Of a stretch of 64,000 bases of DNA, positions 16,088-24,807 are shown in pieces. Source of the DNA: Methylocystis sp. H62 (GTDB lineage Bacteria > Pseudomonadota > Alphaproteobacteria > Rhizobiales > Beijerinckiaceae); assembly GCF_015709515.1 (NCBI RefSeq), contig NZ_JADNQZ010000058.1, positions 1-64,000 on the forward strand, read 5' to 3'. The notes under the pieces are model-generated. The model saw only the letters and a list, made by a program, of their open reading frames with translations. It had not been told where the DNA came from and did no database searches. How positions within the stretch are numbered: position 1 is the stretch's first letter; every line of letters begins with the position of its first letter. Both the position numbers and the translations under genes were made by a program.

Positions 16088-16112
16088 GGAACCGACGCCG
16101 ATCTCTAGGGTT
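16088..16112 (+). promoter_or_regulatory. EcfG-type promoter of the GH1 operon (candidate)
   Basis: GGAAC at 16088-16092 and GGTT at 16109-16112 with a 16-base spacer. The expected transcript start near 16120 precedes the small leader ORF (ATG 16209) and the first GH1 gene (ATG 16331). Confidence 0.55.
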
Positions 16113-16208
16113 AAGGTAGGGGCCTGCGCGCCGCTGCAGCCTCAGGCGTGAGCGCGCATTCCCCACGGATCACGCGCGACGCGCGGCGAGAGACGGAGGA
16201 CGCCTTCG

Positions 16209-16331
16209 ATGAACGACGCTCCTGCGCCATCGGACCCGCGCCAGCGCTGTCATTTGTTCCACCACGGCGACCCTCGGGCCGGCAAGCCATACGCCGCCGC
16301 CGCGTCCCGCGTTCTCACGATCTGCGCCTGA
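16209..16331 (+). CDS. Small leader ORF coupled to the GH1 gene (40 residues)
   Basis: A 40-codon frame from the ATG at 16209, with GGAGG 9 bases upstream, opens MNDAPAPSDPRQRCHLFHHG and continues DPRAGKPYAAAA to a TGA at 16329-16331. The stop overlaps the ATG of the GH1 gene as TGATG, a classic translational-coupling arrangement. The peptide has two Cys and several His but no signal peptide or known domain. It may be a small protein or a leader whose translation controls GH1 synthesis. A sequencing frameshift joining it to the GH1 gene is an alternative. Confidence 0.45.
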   Translation: MNDAPAPSDPRQRCHLFHHGDPRAGKPYAAAASRVLTICA

Positions 16332-17623
16332 TGCTTCCGAGCGCGACGGAACTCGATCGGCTCACTGCGCCCGGCGCCTTTCTATGGGCCACCGGCGTTG
16401 AAGACACGTTCATCACGGCTCCGCATCCCAGAACCGGGCGCATGCTCGACGAATATGAGCTGACGGATCATTATCGGCGATGGGAAGAGGATATCGCGTT
16501 GATGGCGCAATTGGGGGTTCCCTGCGCACGCTATGGCGTGCCCTGGCATCGGGTGCAACCGGCGCCGGAGACTTGGGATTTCAGCTTCGTCGACGCCGCG
16601 CTCGAGCGCATGCTCGAACTTAACATCGATCCTATCGTTGACCTCGTGCATTACGGTTTGCCGCACTGGATGGAGCGCGCCTTCCTCAACGCGGATTATC
16701 CAAGGCGCGTGGCGGAGTACGCCGCCCGCCTTGCTGAACGCTTCCGTGGGAGGATCAGGTGGTACACGCCGCTGAACGAGCCTCGGATCACCGCCTGGTA
16801 TTGCGGACGTTTGGGCTGGTGGCCGCCGTACGGGCGCAGCTGGTCGAGTTTCGTTGCGGTGATGCTGTCGATCTGTCGCGGAATCGTGGAAACGACCCGT
16901 GCGCTACATGATGTCGACCCCGAAATCGTCGCGTTTCACGTCGACGCCACCGATGTTTTCGAGTCGAGCGACCCGGCGTTGGCCGAGGAGGCAGAGCGGC
17001 GTCAAGGAATTGTGTTTCTTGCGCTCGATCTCATCAGCGGGCGCGTCGATCCGCGTCATCCGCTGTGGAGCTGGCTTCTCAGCCAGGGCGCGGCGGAACC
17101 TGCGCTGAGCGCCTTTCGTGAACGCCCGCTTGAGCTCTCTGTCATTGGCGTGAACCTTTACCCGATTTTCACGCTCAAGCGGATGTCGCGGGACCGTTTC
17201 GGGCGACTGCGCGTTCGAATGCCTTACGCTTCGGGCGCGCTGGTGACGAAGATCGGCGAGATGTATTTCGAACGTTACGGCGCGCCGATCATGATCTCGG
17301 AAACCGCGACCAAGGGTTCGGTGAGACAGCGACAGGCGTGGCTCACTGACTCGGTCGAGGCGGTGAAGACGCTGCGCGCGAAGGGCGTTCCGATGGTGGG
17401 CTATACGTGGTGGCCGATGTTCGCGCTCGTGACGTGGGCCTATCGCCAAGGGCTGCGGCCCCTCCACGATCATCTTTTGCAAATGGGGCTATGGGATCTC
17501 GATCCTGCTCCATCGGGGCGGCTGGACCGTGTTGAGACGCCCCTTGTCGACGCCTATCGTCGACTGACGTCCGGTGGCGCGGCCGCGGTGGGTCCGCTCG
17601 CGCCAACGCCACGGCTGCCGTAG
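16331..17623 (+). CDS. Glycoside hydrolase family 1-like protein (beta-glucosidase type)
   Basis: A 430-residue TIM-barrel glycosidase without a signal peptide, so probably cytosolic. The acid/base Glu is in TPLNEPRITAWY (about residue 150) and the nucleophile Glu in MISETATKG (about residue 324). The usual GH1 spacing and the early WATGVEDT and late GYTWWPMF motifs are present. It should cleave a beta-glycosidic bond with retention; the sugar is unknown. I start at the ATG at 16331, which overlaps the stop of a small ORF with a good ribosome binding site. A GTG at 16148 would add an Arg-rich tail that looks non-coding. A second GH1-like gene follows 33 bases downstream. Confidence 0.85.
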   Translation: MLPSATELDRLTAPGAFLWATGVEDTFITAPHPRTGRMLDEYELTDHYRRWEEDIALMAQLGVPCARYGVPWHRVQPAPETWDFSFVDAALERMLELNIDPIVDLVHYGLPHWMERAFLNADYPRRVAEYAARLAERFRGRIRWYTPLNEPRITAWYCGRLGWWPPYGRSWSSFVAVMLSICRGIVETTRALHDVDPEIVAFHVDATDVFESSDPALAEEAERRQGIVFLALDLISGRVDPRHPLWSWLLSQGAAEPALSAFRERPLELSVIGVNLYPIFTLKRMSRDRFGRLRVRMPYASGALVTKIGEMYFERYGAPIMISETATKGSVRQRQAWLTDSVEAVKTLRAKGVPMVGYTWWPMFALVTWAYRQGLRPLHDHLLQMGLWDLDPAPSGRLDRVETPLVDAYRRLTSGGAAAVGPLAPTPRLP

Positions 17624-17656
17624 CGCAGCCTCCACGAGCGATCGGGGAGTACAGGC

Positions 17657-18874
17657 ATGTTTCGGAGTTTCTTTCTTGCGGGTTTCGAGGGGTCGACAGG
17701 CTTCAACCGGCACGGCGAGTGGTTCGATCAGGTCGTCGCGACAGGTCACGACGCCAATGTCGACGCGGACTATGCCGACATCGCGCGACTGGGCTTGCAT
17801 GCCGCGCGTGAGACCGTCCGTTGGCCGCTCGTCGATTGCCGCGGTCGATACGATTTCTCCTCGCTCGAACCCTTCATAGAGGCCGCAAACCGCTACGGCG
17901 TAGGGGTGATATGGGATCTCTTTCACTATGGTTTCCCTCAGGACGTCGACCTTTGGTCCGAGGCGTTCCCCCGGCGATTCGCCGACTACTGCTATGCGGT
18001 GGCGCGCTTCGTGGCCGCGCGCATGGAGGGTCCCTGTGTCTTCACGCCGATCAATGAGCCTTCGTTCATGGCCTATGCCGGCGGCGAGAAGGCGCTGTTC
18101 GCGCCATACGGGTCGGGACGCGGCTGGGAGCTGAAGGTCGCGCTCGCGCGCGGCGCAATCGCGGGAATCAATGCGATACGCGCCGCCTGTCCGGATGCGC
18201 GTTTCGTCAGTGTCGATCCCTTGTGCCGCGTGGTCTGTCCCAAGGACAGGCCGGATCTTGCTCCTCAGGCGCATGATTTCAATAACAGGCTTGTGTTTCA
18301 AAGCTGGGACATGTTGTGCGGCAGGCTTCTGCCCGAACTCGGCGGCAGTCCTGAACATTTGGACGTGGTGGGAATCAATTATTACTGGACCAATCAGTGG
18401 GAATTGAACGACGCGCCCAACGCCGACGGCAACGTGCCGCCGCTTCACCACGATGATCCGCGCCGAGCGCCGCTGTCGGATCTCGTTCTCTCTGTCTGGC
18501 AGCGTTACGGCCGCGAGGTCATGATCACGGAGACCAGTCACGTCGGGGACAATCGTGGACCATGGCTGTGCGAAGTGGTCAGCGCCTGCCATGCGCTCTT
18601 GCTTCAGAACGTGCCGTTGCGCGGCGCGTGCCTTTATCCGATCCTGGGAATGCCCGAGTGGCATGACCGCGATCTTTGGACGCCCATGGGCCTGTGGGAT
18701 CCGCTCTGTCACCGCGATCCCGGCGCAGGCCGGCTTTTATGCGAACCGATGGCCGAGGCGCTGCAAGGCGCGGCGCCGCTCGAGGCGCTTCATCAGGCGC
18801 AGCAGCAGGAGGCTGAATCTCGCCGCGGCTCGCAGTTCGATCTTGCGAGGCGCAAGCGCTACGCCGCGCGTTGA
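17657..18874 (+). CDS. Second GH1/clan-A glycosidase-like protein
   Basis: A 405-residue TIM-barrel protein. It starts MFRSFFLAGFEGSTGFNRHG and has catalytic Glu residues in TPINEPSFMAY (about residue 134) and MITETSHVGD (about residue 292), so it should be active. It is shorter than classical GH1 enzymes and only distantly like its neighbour, so the substrate probably differs. The C-terminal 35 residues are Gln/Arg-rich and likely disordered. GGGGAG lies 9 bases before the ATG. It ends 22 bases before the convergent ABC exporter gene. Many alphaproteobacterial homologues are annotated simply as beta-glucosidase. Confidence 0.8.
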   Translation: MFRSFFLAGFEGSTGFNRHGEWFDQVVATGHDANVDADYADIARLGLHAARETVRWPLVDCRGRYDFSSLEPFIEAANRYGVGVIWDLFHYGFPQDVDLWSEAFPRRFADYCYAVARFVAARMEGPCVFTPINEPSFMAYAGGEKALFAPYGSGRGWELKVALARGAIAGINAIRAACPDARFVSVDPLCRVVCPKDRPDLAPQAHDFNNRLVFQSWDMLCGRLLPELGGSPEHLDVVGINYYWTNQWELNDAPNADGNVPPLHHDDPRRAPLSDLVLSVWQRYGREVMITETSHVGDNRGPWLCEVVSACHALLLQNVPLRGACLYPILGMPEWHDRDLWTPMGLWDPLCHRDPGAGRLLCEPMAEALQGAAPLEALHQAQQQEAESRRGSQFDLARRKRYAAR

Positions 18875-18896
18875 GGAGTCCTATCCCCGCAAGTCG

Positions 18897-20720
18897 TCAC
18901 TCCGCCGCTTCAGCACGTCTCCGCGCTTTTGAAAAGGCGCCGCCTGAAGAGATGAGCGCGTCGTGCCCGCCGCGCTCGACGATTTGTCCTTCGCGCATGA
19001 CGAAGATGCAATCACAATCGACAACCGACTCCAGACGATGAGTCACGAGAATAATCGTGCGTGATCCTTTTAGTCGGTGCAGCGTTTCGATCAGCCGCCG
19101 CTCCTGCTCGGGATCGAGCGCGCTCGTTGGTTCGTCGAGGATGAGGAACGGCGCGTCGGACAGCAGCGCGCGCGCAATGGCGATTCGCTGCCGCTGACCG
19201 CCGGAGAGATTCGCGCCGCCCTCGGCTAACATGGTCTCATAGCCATTGGGCAGAGAGTGAATGAATTCGGCGGCGCCCGCGTCTTCGGCCGCTCGTTCGA
19301 TTTCCGCTCGCGTGGCGTTGTGCCGCCCATAGGAGAGATTTTCTGCGATGGTCGCCGGCAGCACGAGGCTGTCTTGCGCGACGAGCGCGAAATGCGCTCT
19401 TAGCGCCTCGAGCCGTACGTTCCTGAAGTCCACGCCATCCAAGCATAGCGCCCCGCTCGTCGGATCGTAGAACCGAAGCATGAGACTTAAGAGCGTGCTC
19501 TTGCCGGCCCCGCTCGCTCCGACGAAGGCCACCATCTGGCGCGGCCGTATCGTTGCCGAAACGTCGGTGAGAATTTGCTTGCCGCTCCCGTAGTCAAAAC
19601 TCACGCGCTCAAGCGTCAGAGTTCGCGGCTTACTGGAAATCCAACGCGCCGCCGGCGAATCGACAACGGCTTCCGGTTCGTCGAGCACATGAAAAACCCG
19701 ACGCGAAGCGGCCTCGAAGATGCGCACTTTGGCGAAGAACTCGCTGAGCCATTTCAGCGGGTCCCAAAGCTTGCGCAAGTAGTCGATGAAAATGAGCAGG
19801 GTCCCGACCGTCATTCCATCGGCGACGGGCACGAGAAACTGGTCGCGGTAAACGAGCCAGCCTCCATAGCCGAGGATAATCGCGCCACCCACGGATAGAA
19901 CGCCGTCGCGCGCGAGAGGATAGAGCTGTTCCTGCCAGTTCAAGCTCAGCAGCGCCTCGACGCTTCTGCCGACCGCGCCGGAGAAGCGTCTGAATTCGAA
20001 AGCCTCGCGACGGAACGCCTGCGCCAAAGGTATACGCGCCATCGCCTGCTGAATATGCGCGGTCAGATCGGCGTCGATCTGCTTCGAGTCAAGCGCGCGT
20101 TTGTGGATCCTGACGCCAAATCGCCAGTTGCTCCAAATCATGAAGGGGGCGACGGTAAAGGCCGCCAGCGTTAAACTGACGTTTCGAGAAAAAAGAATAA
20201 TGGTCATCACGGTGAGCGTTACGGCCGCAACCGAAGTTCCAATCACGACGTCGACGATGCCCCACGGGCCGAAGGCGTCTGTCGTCAGACGATAGATCGA
20301 ATCGCCCTGCGGTCGGCTGCGGTGATACGTGAGGCCAAGATTTTGAAGCTTGGTGAAGAGATCGAACCGCACCCGCGTCGTGCCGCGATAATTGAGATAA
20401 TAATTGATCATCATGCGGCCCATCCAGGCCGTATATCCGACGAGTTGCAGGCCAAGTCCGATCGCGACCAGACCCGCGATCTGCCCGGGTTTGTCCTTGG
20501 GCAATACGGCGAGGAAGTAGCTGTGTATCCAGTTGCCTTTCGGCTCGCTGGAAAGCACGGAGTCGACAAGCACCGCCAGCGGCCACGCCTCCAGGAGGCC
20601 GACGCTCACGGAGATCGCGATCATCGCGACAAGCGCTGCGATCCGCACCCGGTCTTGTAGGAAGTATGTCAGCGCCCGGCGATAAACCGCGACGTCTGTC
20701 ATGTCTTGCGCAGAATGCAT
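18897..20720 (-). CDS. ABC exporter, fused permease and ATPase (MsbA-like half-transporter)
   Basis: A 607-residue half-transporter. Six membrane helices (about residues 25-300) include the segment with VGLLEAWPLAVLVDSVL. The nucleotide-binding domain (about 350-590) has Walker A (FVGASGAGKSTLLSL), signature LSGGQRQRIAIARAL, Walker B with LILDEPTSALDP, and a switch His in VTHRLE. All motifs are intact, so it should work as a homodimer exporting a lipid-linked or glycan substrate. I start at the ATG at 20720; the longer frame runs into the GH2 gene. It follows the GH2 gene by 23 bases, indicating an operon and export of a carbohydrate-related product (inference). Confidence 0.9.
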   Translation of the reverse strand: MHSAQDMTDVAVYRRALTYFLQDRVRIAALVAMIAISVSVGLLEAWPLAVLVDSVLSSEPKGNWIHSYFLAVLPKDKPGQIAGLVAIGLGLQLVGYTAWMGRMMINYYLNYRGTTRVRFDLFTKLQNLGLTYHRSRPQGDSIYRLTTDAFGPWGIVDVVIGTSVAAVTLTVMTIILFSRNVSLTLAAFTVAPFMIWSNWRFGVRIHKRALDSKQIDADLTAHIQQAMARIPLAQAFRREAFEFRRFSGAVGRSVEALLSLNWQEQLYPLARDGVLSVGGAIILGYGGWLVYRDQFLVPVADGMTVGTLLIFIDYLRKLWDPLKWLSEFFAKVRIFEAASRRVFHVLDEPEAVVDSPAARWISSKPRTLTLERVSFDYGSGKQILTDVSATIRPRQMVAFVGASGAGKSTLLSLMLRFYDPTSGALCLDGVDFRNVRLEALRAHFALVAQDSLVLPATIAENLSYGRHNATRAEIERAAEDAGAAEFIHSLPNGYETMLAEGGANLSGGQRQRIAIARALLSDAPFLILDEPTSALDPEQERRLIETLHRLKGSRTIILVTHRLESVVDCDCIFVMREGQIVERGGHDALISSGGAFSKARRRAEAAE

Positions 20721-20743
20721 GGCGCTATAACGCGCCAGCTCGC

Positions 20744-23482
20744 CTAAAGGTCTTCCCAGCCCACGGGTTCGAGCTTCGAGATCGCAGGCGCCGGACCGGC
20801 GCTTCGCGCGGCAGCCTCGATCAGGCCGCCAAGCAAAGCCGCGGCGGTTGGATCTTCTCCCGGAGGATCTCGGAAAAGTTTGAACGTTGAGATCACGACG
20901 CGGCCGGTGCCGTAGTTGCGTCCGACCGCAATCGCGGCCGGACGATGGATCCACCCGACAACCAGCGCGGCGTGAACGCGCGCCTGAAAGTCAAGGAGAT
21001 TGCAGCCGGAGATGATATGCGTCGGGATCACACGATCAAACGCTTGGTCAAGCAGAGGCCCGCCGGGAATCGCGGCGAACGGACCCTGCCGCCGAAGCCA
21101 GGCGAAAGAGGACGCCCAGTCGCCTCGCCACAGCGTGCCGTCGCGCGCCATCACCTTGACGTTCTGCCAGTGGGGAAAAAATGGCGTGAGCGAGCCCGGC
21201 GTTTCGGTCAAGAGAACCGCTCGGCCGCCGGCGCGCACATAGGCCGCAAGCGCGGTCGAAGCGTGCGTCTCGATGACGACGTCCGCCGTCTCGGCCCCTT
21301 CCGCCAGTCCATAGCCAAGCGCCTGCACCCGGTCTCGAATGTCGCCGTGCGACGACCACAGCGAAAGCACCGGCGGTCGAGGCTTCGCATGCACGGCGAC
21401 GTCGATTTCGTTGCTCGCGAGAAGCCGTCCGTCAAGAGAACGCAAGCGCAGGGTGAGACGGCGCAGGCAAGAGTGCTCGACCACCGGCAGTTTCACCGAC
21501 ATCATGCCGAGATCAACCACAGCGCCTGGCTCGATGGAGGGGATTTCCAACGTCATCGGCTCGGTGAGCGATATGTCGAGAGCCGCCGCCTCCAACGGAT
21601 TTGGCCCGCCATGCGCCACGCAGAGCGAGAGGCGAACGGCGTCGCCCGACCAGTAGGCGGGGCGATCGAGTGTGGGCAGAATAACCGTGTCGGCATTGAT
21701 CGAGTGGAAGAGATTGTGAAAAGCCCGTGGATTCGACCGCATGTCGAGAAGGCCGTTGGCCTCCCAGTGACAATCGGTCAGCTCGGTGATGACGTAGCCG
21801 GCGATCTGCGGCTTCCGGCGCATGGCTTCGATCTGGTATTTCAGCGCACGAAACTGTTGCCACTGCGTCGCTTCGATGAAGCTTTCGAACGTCCCGAACA
21901 CGCGGTCGAGACTCCAGTCTTGAAATCGGTTGCGAACGCCATGCGCATACATGACGCCTTCGCTCCAGTCGTGGCCGGTCTCGAACCACCAGGCCTCGGC
22001 GCCGGCCGCGTCTCTCAACTTCTCAGGGTCAGGCAGCCCCCAATTGCCAAATTCCGAACATAGCAGCGGCTCCTGTCCCGTGATGACCGCGTCGCCCTCG
22101 GGGCTGAAGAGCCATTCGGCCCGTCCGGCGAGTTCCTCGACGAACTGATCCCAGTCCTCCCGACTATCGGGAATGGCGGCATAGAAATGGAAATCCGCGA
22201 GATCGGTCTGGACGTGAAAGCTCGGCGCCAAGGGCGAATTGTCGACGACAAGCCGCGACGGATCGTAGGACTTGAGCCACAGGTACAACTTCTTCAGCCA
22301 TGCGCGGTGAGAGGAGTCATGGACAAGGTCGACGCCCCAGTTCTCGTTGATCAGTGTCCAGCAAAAGATCGAAGGATGGTTTCCGTCGCGATCGATAAGG
22401 CCCTTCAGCGTGAGCTCCTTGCGCTCTCGCGAGAGTTCGGTCGAATCCCCGGCGTTCGGCAGTTCCGCCCAAATCAGCAGGCCAAGGCGATCGGCGACCT
22501 CATAGTAACGCGGATCCGGCACTTTAATGTGACAGCGCAGTGCGTTCAGCCCGAGTTGCTTCGCCTTGTAAAATCTGTCCTCGAGAAATTCGACCGAGGG
22601 CAGAGTGCAGATTGTGTCGGGATAATAGTCCTGATCGAGAGCGGCGCGCAGATAGAACGGCTTGCCGTTGAGATATAATTTCCCGTCTCGGGTTTCGACG
22701 CTGCGAAAGCCGAAAGTCGTTTCGATTTGGTCGACGACGACGTCTTTGCGCGTCATCGAGACTTGCAGACGATAGAGATAGGGGCTGTCGGGCGACCAGC
22801 AGCGCGGCGCAGGCACAAACGAATACAGCAGCGCGTTTTCAACCCCGGTCGCCAGTTTGGCGCAGGAATGCGCCACGGCATTTTCCTCCGCGTCGACGAC
22901 CGTAATGGTCACGTCGGCGGCGTCGGTGAGCGGGCTCTCGAAGCGCACTTGCGCCGAAATCTCGCCGCTCGCCTGCGATGAACGCACGCGCACCGTGGTT
23001 ACGTGGTCCGCGATCCGCCTTTCGAGATACACGGACTGCCATATCCCCGAGAGAGGGCCATACCAGCTTTGCTTGCCGAAGGGCATTTCGGCGAATGGCG
23101 TCGTGGGGAATTCGAACGGGTCGTCGGTGGGGCTTTCCACCTTCACCTTAATCTCGGCCTTTCCGTTGACGATCCGGTCAGTGATGTCGAAATGAAACGG
23201 CAGGAAGCCGCCGACATGGCTGCCGACGAATGCGCCGTTCACAAACACATGGGCTACGTGAAAAACGGCGCCGAAGTGCAGGTACACCCTTTGCTCCAGC
23301 CATTCTTCAGGTATCTCGACGTCTCGTCGATAGACCGCGACGCCGCCACGCATTCGCAGATCGGCGAACTGGGCTTGCCAAGGGTTCGGGACAAGAATCG
23401 TCCTGCTCTCGGCCGGCTTCGCGCCATAGCCGAGATATTTGAAGTCCCAAGAGCCGTCTAGGGATATGCGCGCTGCGCTCAC
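20744..23482 (-). CDS. Glycoside hydrolase family 2 protein (beta-galactosidase/glucuronidase type)
   Basis: A 912-residue enzyme without a signal peptide. The N-terminal sugar-binding domain opens LDGSWDFKYLGYG and contains the family pattern YRRDVEIPEEW. A beta-sandwich follows, and the TIM barrel carries the acid/base Glu in TLINENWG (E380) and the nucleophile Glu in LLCSEFGNWG (E477). After about residue 650 there are further beta domains and a C-terminal Rossmann-like segment. It should remove a terminal beta-sugar from an oligosaccharide. The start is a GTG at 23482 with GAGG 6 bases upstream. The ABC exporter gene follows directly. A cytosolic GH2 beside an exporter and Glf is unusual. 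Confidence 0.88.
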   Translation of the reverse strand: MSAARISLDGSWDFKYLGYGAKPAESRTILVPNPWQAQFADLRMRGGVAVYRRDVEIPEEWLEQRVYLHFGAVFHVAHVFVNGAFVGSHVGGFLPFHFDITDRIVNGKAEIKVKVESPTDDPFEFPTTPFAEMPFGKQSWYGPLSGIWQSVYLERRIADHVTTVRVRSSQASGEISAQVRFESPLTDAADVTITVVDAEENAVAHSCAKLATGVENALLYSFVPAPRCWSPDSPYLYRLQVSMTRKDVVVDQIETTFGFRSVETRDGKLYLNGKPFYLRAALDQDYYPDTICTLPSVEFLEDRFYKAKQLGLNALRCHIKVPDPRYYEVADRLGLLIWAELPNAGDSTELSRERKELTLKGLIDRDGNHPSIFCWTLINENWGVDLVHDSSHRAWLKKLYLWLKSYDPSRLVVDNSPLAPSFHVQTDLADFHFYAAIPDSREDWDQFVEELAGRAEWLFSPEGDAVITGQEPLLCSEFGNWGLPDPEKLRDAAGAEAWWFETGHDWSEGVMYAHGVRNRFQDWSLDRVFGTFESFIEATQWQQFRALKYQIEAMRRKPQIAGYVITELTDCHWEANGLLDMRSNPRAFHNLFHSINADTVILPTLDRPAYWSGDAVRLSLCVAHGGPNPLEAAALDISLTEPMTLEIPSIEPGAVVDLGMMSVKLPVVEHSCLRRLTLRLRSLDGRLLASNEIDVAVHAKPRPPVLSLWSSHGDIRDRVQALGYGLAEGAETADVVIETHASTALAAYVRAGGRAVLLTETPGSLTPFFPHWQNVKVMARDGTLWRGDWASSFAWLRRQGPFAAIPGGPLLDQAFDRVIPTHIISGCNLLDFQARVHAALVVGWIHRPAAIAVGRNYGTGRVVISTFKLFRDPPGEDPTAAALLGGLIEAAARSAGPAPAISKLEPVGWEDL

Positions 23483-23664
23483 CTAACCTCACTTCGACCA
23501 GGAGTGCCGGCGCCGGAGCATCGTTGCCTGGTCGAATATAACAATGAGCGATCCACGTTCGATTTTCTACATAGCGACCGTCAAAACACTCAGTATTTTT
23601 ATCCACGACTCAAGCTTAGCCGGATGGCGCAGCGCAGAGTTGGCTCATCGCAATCGCGACTCGA
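23483..23664. other. Intergenic gap between glf and the GH2-ABC pair
   Basis: About 180 bases without a gene. No EcfG match or strong promoter consensus was found on the minus strand, so the GH2-ABC pair may be read through from the glf transcript. Confidence 0.4.
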
Positions 23665-24807
23665 CTACTCAGCGGCCACTGAGGCGGTAGCGAAGGCCGC
23701 GCTGTTCCGAGCCGGGATCTCCTTATTGATCCGTCGGAACGTCGCGAGCGCCTGACCGACCACCTGATCCATATTGTAGTAGCGATAGGTTGCCAGCCGC
23801 CCGACAAACCAAACATTTTGCTGCGCGATCGCAAGCTTCTCATAGCGCTTGTAGACTTCCGCATTTTCCGGGCGCGGCACTGGATAATAGGGATCGCCTT
23901 CATCGCTCGGGAATTCATAGGTCAGGCTTGTTTTGGGATGTTCCTGACCCGTGAGATGCTTATATTCGGTCACCCGCGTATAGGCTTCAGTTTGCGGATA
24001 ATTGACGACCGCCACTGGCTGATGCTGCCGCTCATCGAGCGTGACATGTTCGAAGCGCAGCGATCGATAGGGCAGCTTTCCGAAGCGGAAATCGAAATAT
24101 TCGTCGATCGGCCCGGTGAAGATCAGTCGTTTATAGAAGACTTCGTTGCGCACCTCCTCGAAGTCGGTCTGCAGCATGACGTTGATGTTGGGGTGGTCCA
24201 CCATCCGTTCGAACATGCGCGTATAGCCGTGAAGCGGCATGAATTGGTATTCATCGCCAAAATAGCGGTCGTCGTGATTGAGGCGAGTCGGCACCCGCGC
24301 CGTTACGGACTTGTCCAGCTGCGACGGCTCTACGCCCCACTGCTTTTTGGTGTAGCCGCGAAAGAATTTCTCGTAGAGTTCTCGCCCCACGGTGCTGACG
24401 ACGACGTCCTCAGACGTCTTGATCTCTTCACAATGTTCGGCGCGGCTGGCGAACCACTGCGCAAGTTGCTCCGAATCTAAGGAGAGACCGTAGAGGCGAT
24501 TCACGGTGTCCAAGTTGATCGGAATGGGCACGAGCATGCCGTCCACATTCGCGAGGACGCGGTGCTCGTACGGGCGCCATTGCGTAAACTGTGAAAGATG
24601 CGCGAAGACGGCTTCAGAGTTTGTATGAAAAATATGCGGGCCGTATTGATGCATAAGCACGCCGGCGTCGTCGTAGCGATCATAGGCGTTTCCGCCAATG
24701 TGCGGCCGACGATCGATAAGAAGGACGCGCTCGTCGCGCTGCGACGCGAACCGTTCGGCCAGCACGCTTCCCGCGAAGCCTGCCCCGACGATAAGCCAGT
24801 CAAACAA
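23665..24807 (-). CDS. glf: UDP-galactopyranose mutase
   Basis: A 380-residue flavoenzyme that converts UDP-galactopyranose to UDP-galactofuranose, the donor for Galf-containing glycans. The N-terminal FAD motif is WLIVGAGFAGSVLAERFA, followed by the diagnostic RRPHIGGNAYD and QYGPHIFHT. The FAD-contacting Arg in RFGKLPYRSL and the C-terminal RYYNMDQVVGQAL are also typical. The length is normal. The start overlaps the end of the glycosyltransferase gene by 8 bases, so the two are translationally coupled. Confidence 0.95.
   Translation of the reverse strand: MFDWLIVGAGFAGSVLAERFASQRDERVLLIDRRPHIGGNAYDRYDDAGVLMHQYGPHIFHTNSEAVFAHLSQFTQWRPYEHRVLANVDGMLVPIPINLDTVNRLYGLSLDSEQLAQWFASRAEHCEEIKTSEDVVVSTVGRELYEKFFRGYTKKQWGVEPSQLDKSVTARVPTRLNHDDRYFGDEYQFMPLHGYTRMFERMVDHPNINVMLQTDFEEVRNEVFYKRLIFTGPIDEYFDFRFGKLPYRSLRFEHVTLDERQHQPVAVVNYPQTEAYTRVTEYKHLTGQEHPKTSLTYEFPSDEGDPYYPVPRPENAEVYKRYEKLAIAQQNVWFVGRLATYRYYNMDQVVGQALATFRRINKEIPARNSAAFATASVAAE

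Noticed and set aside
16148-16330. Longer GTG start for the first GH1 gene
   Set aside because: The extension is Arg-rich and lacks GH1 similarity. The ATG at 16331 is coupled to a leader ORF with a good ribosome binding site.
20945-22063. 372-codon plus-strand frame opposite the GH2 gene
   Set aside because: Antisense shadow; the GH2 frame has both catalytic motifs.
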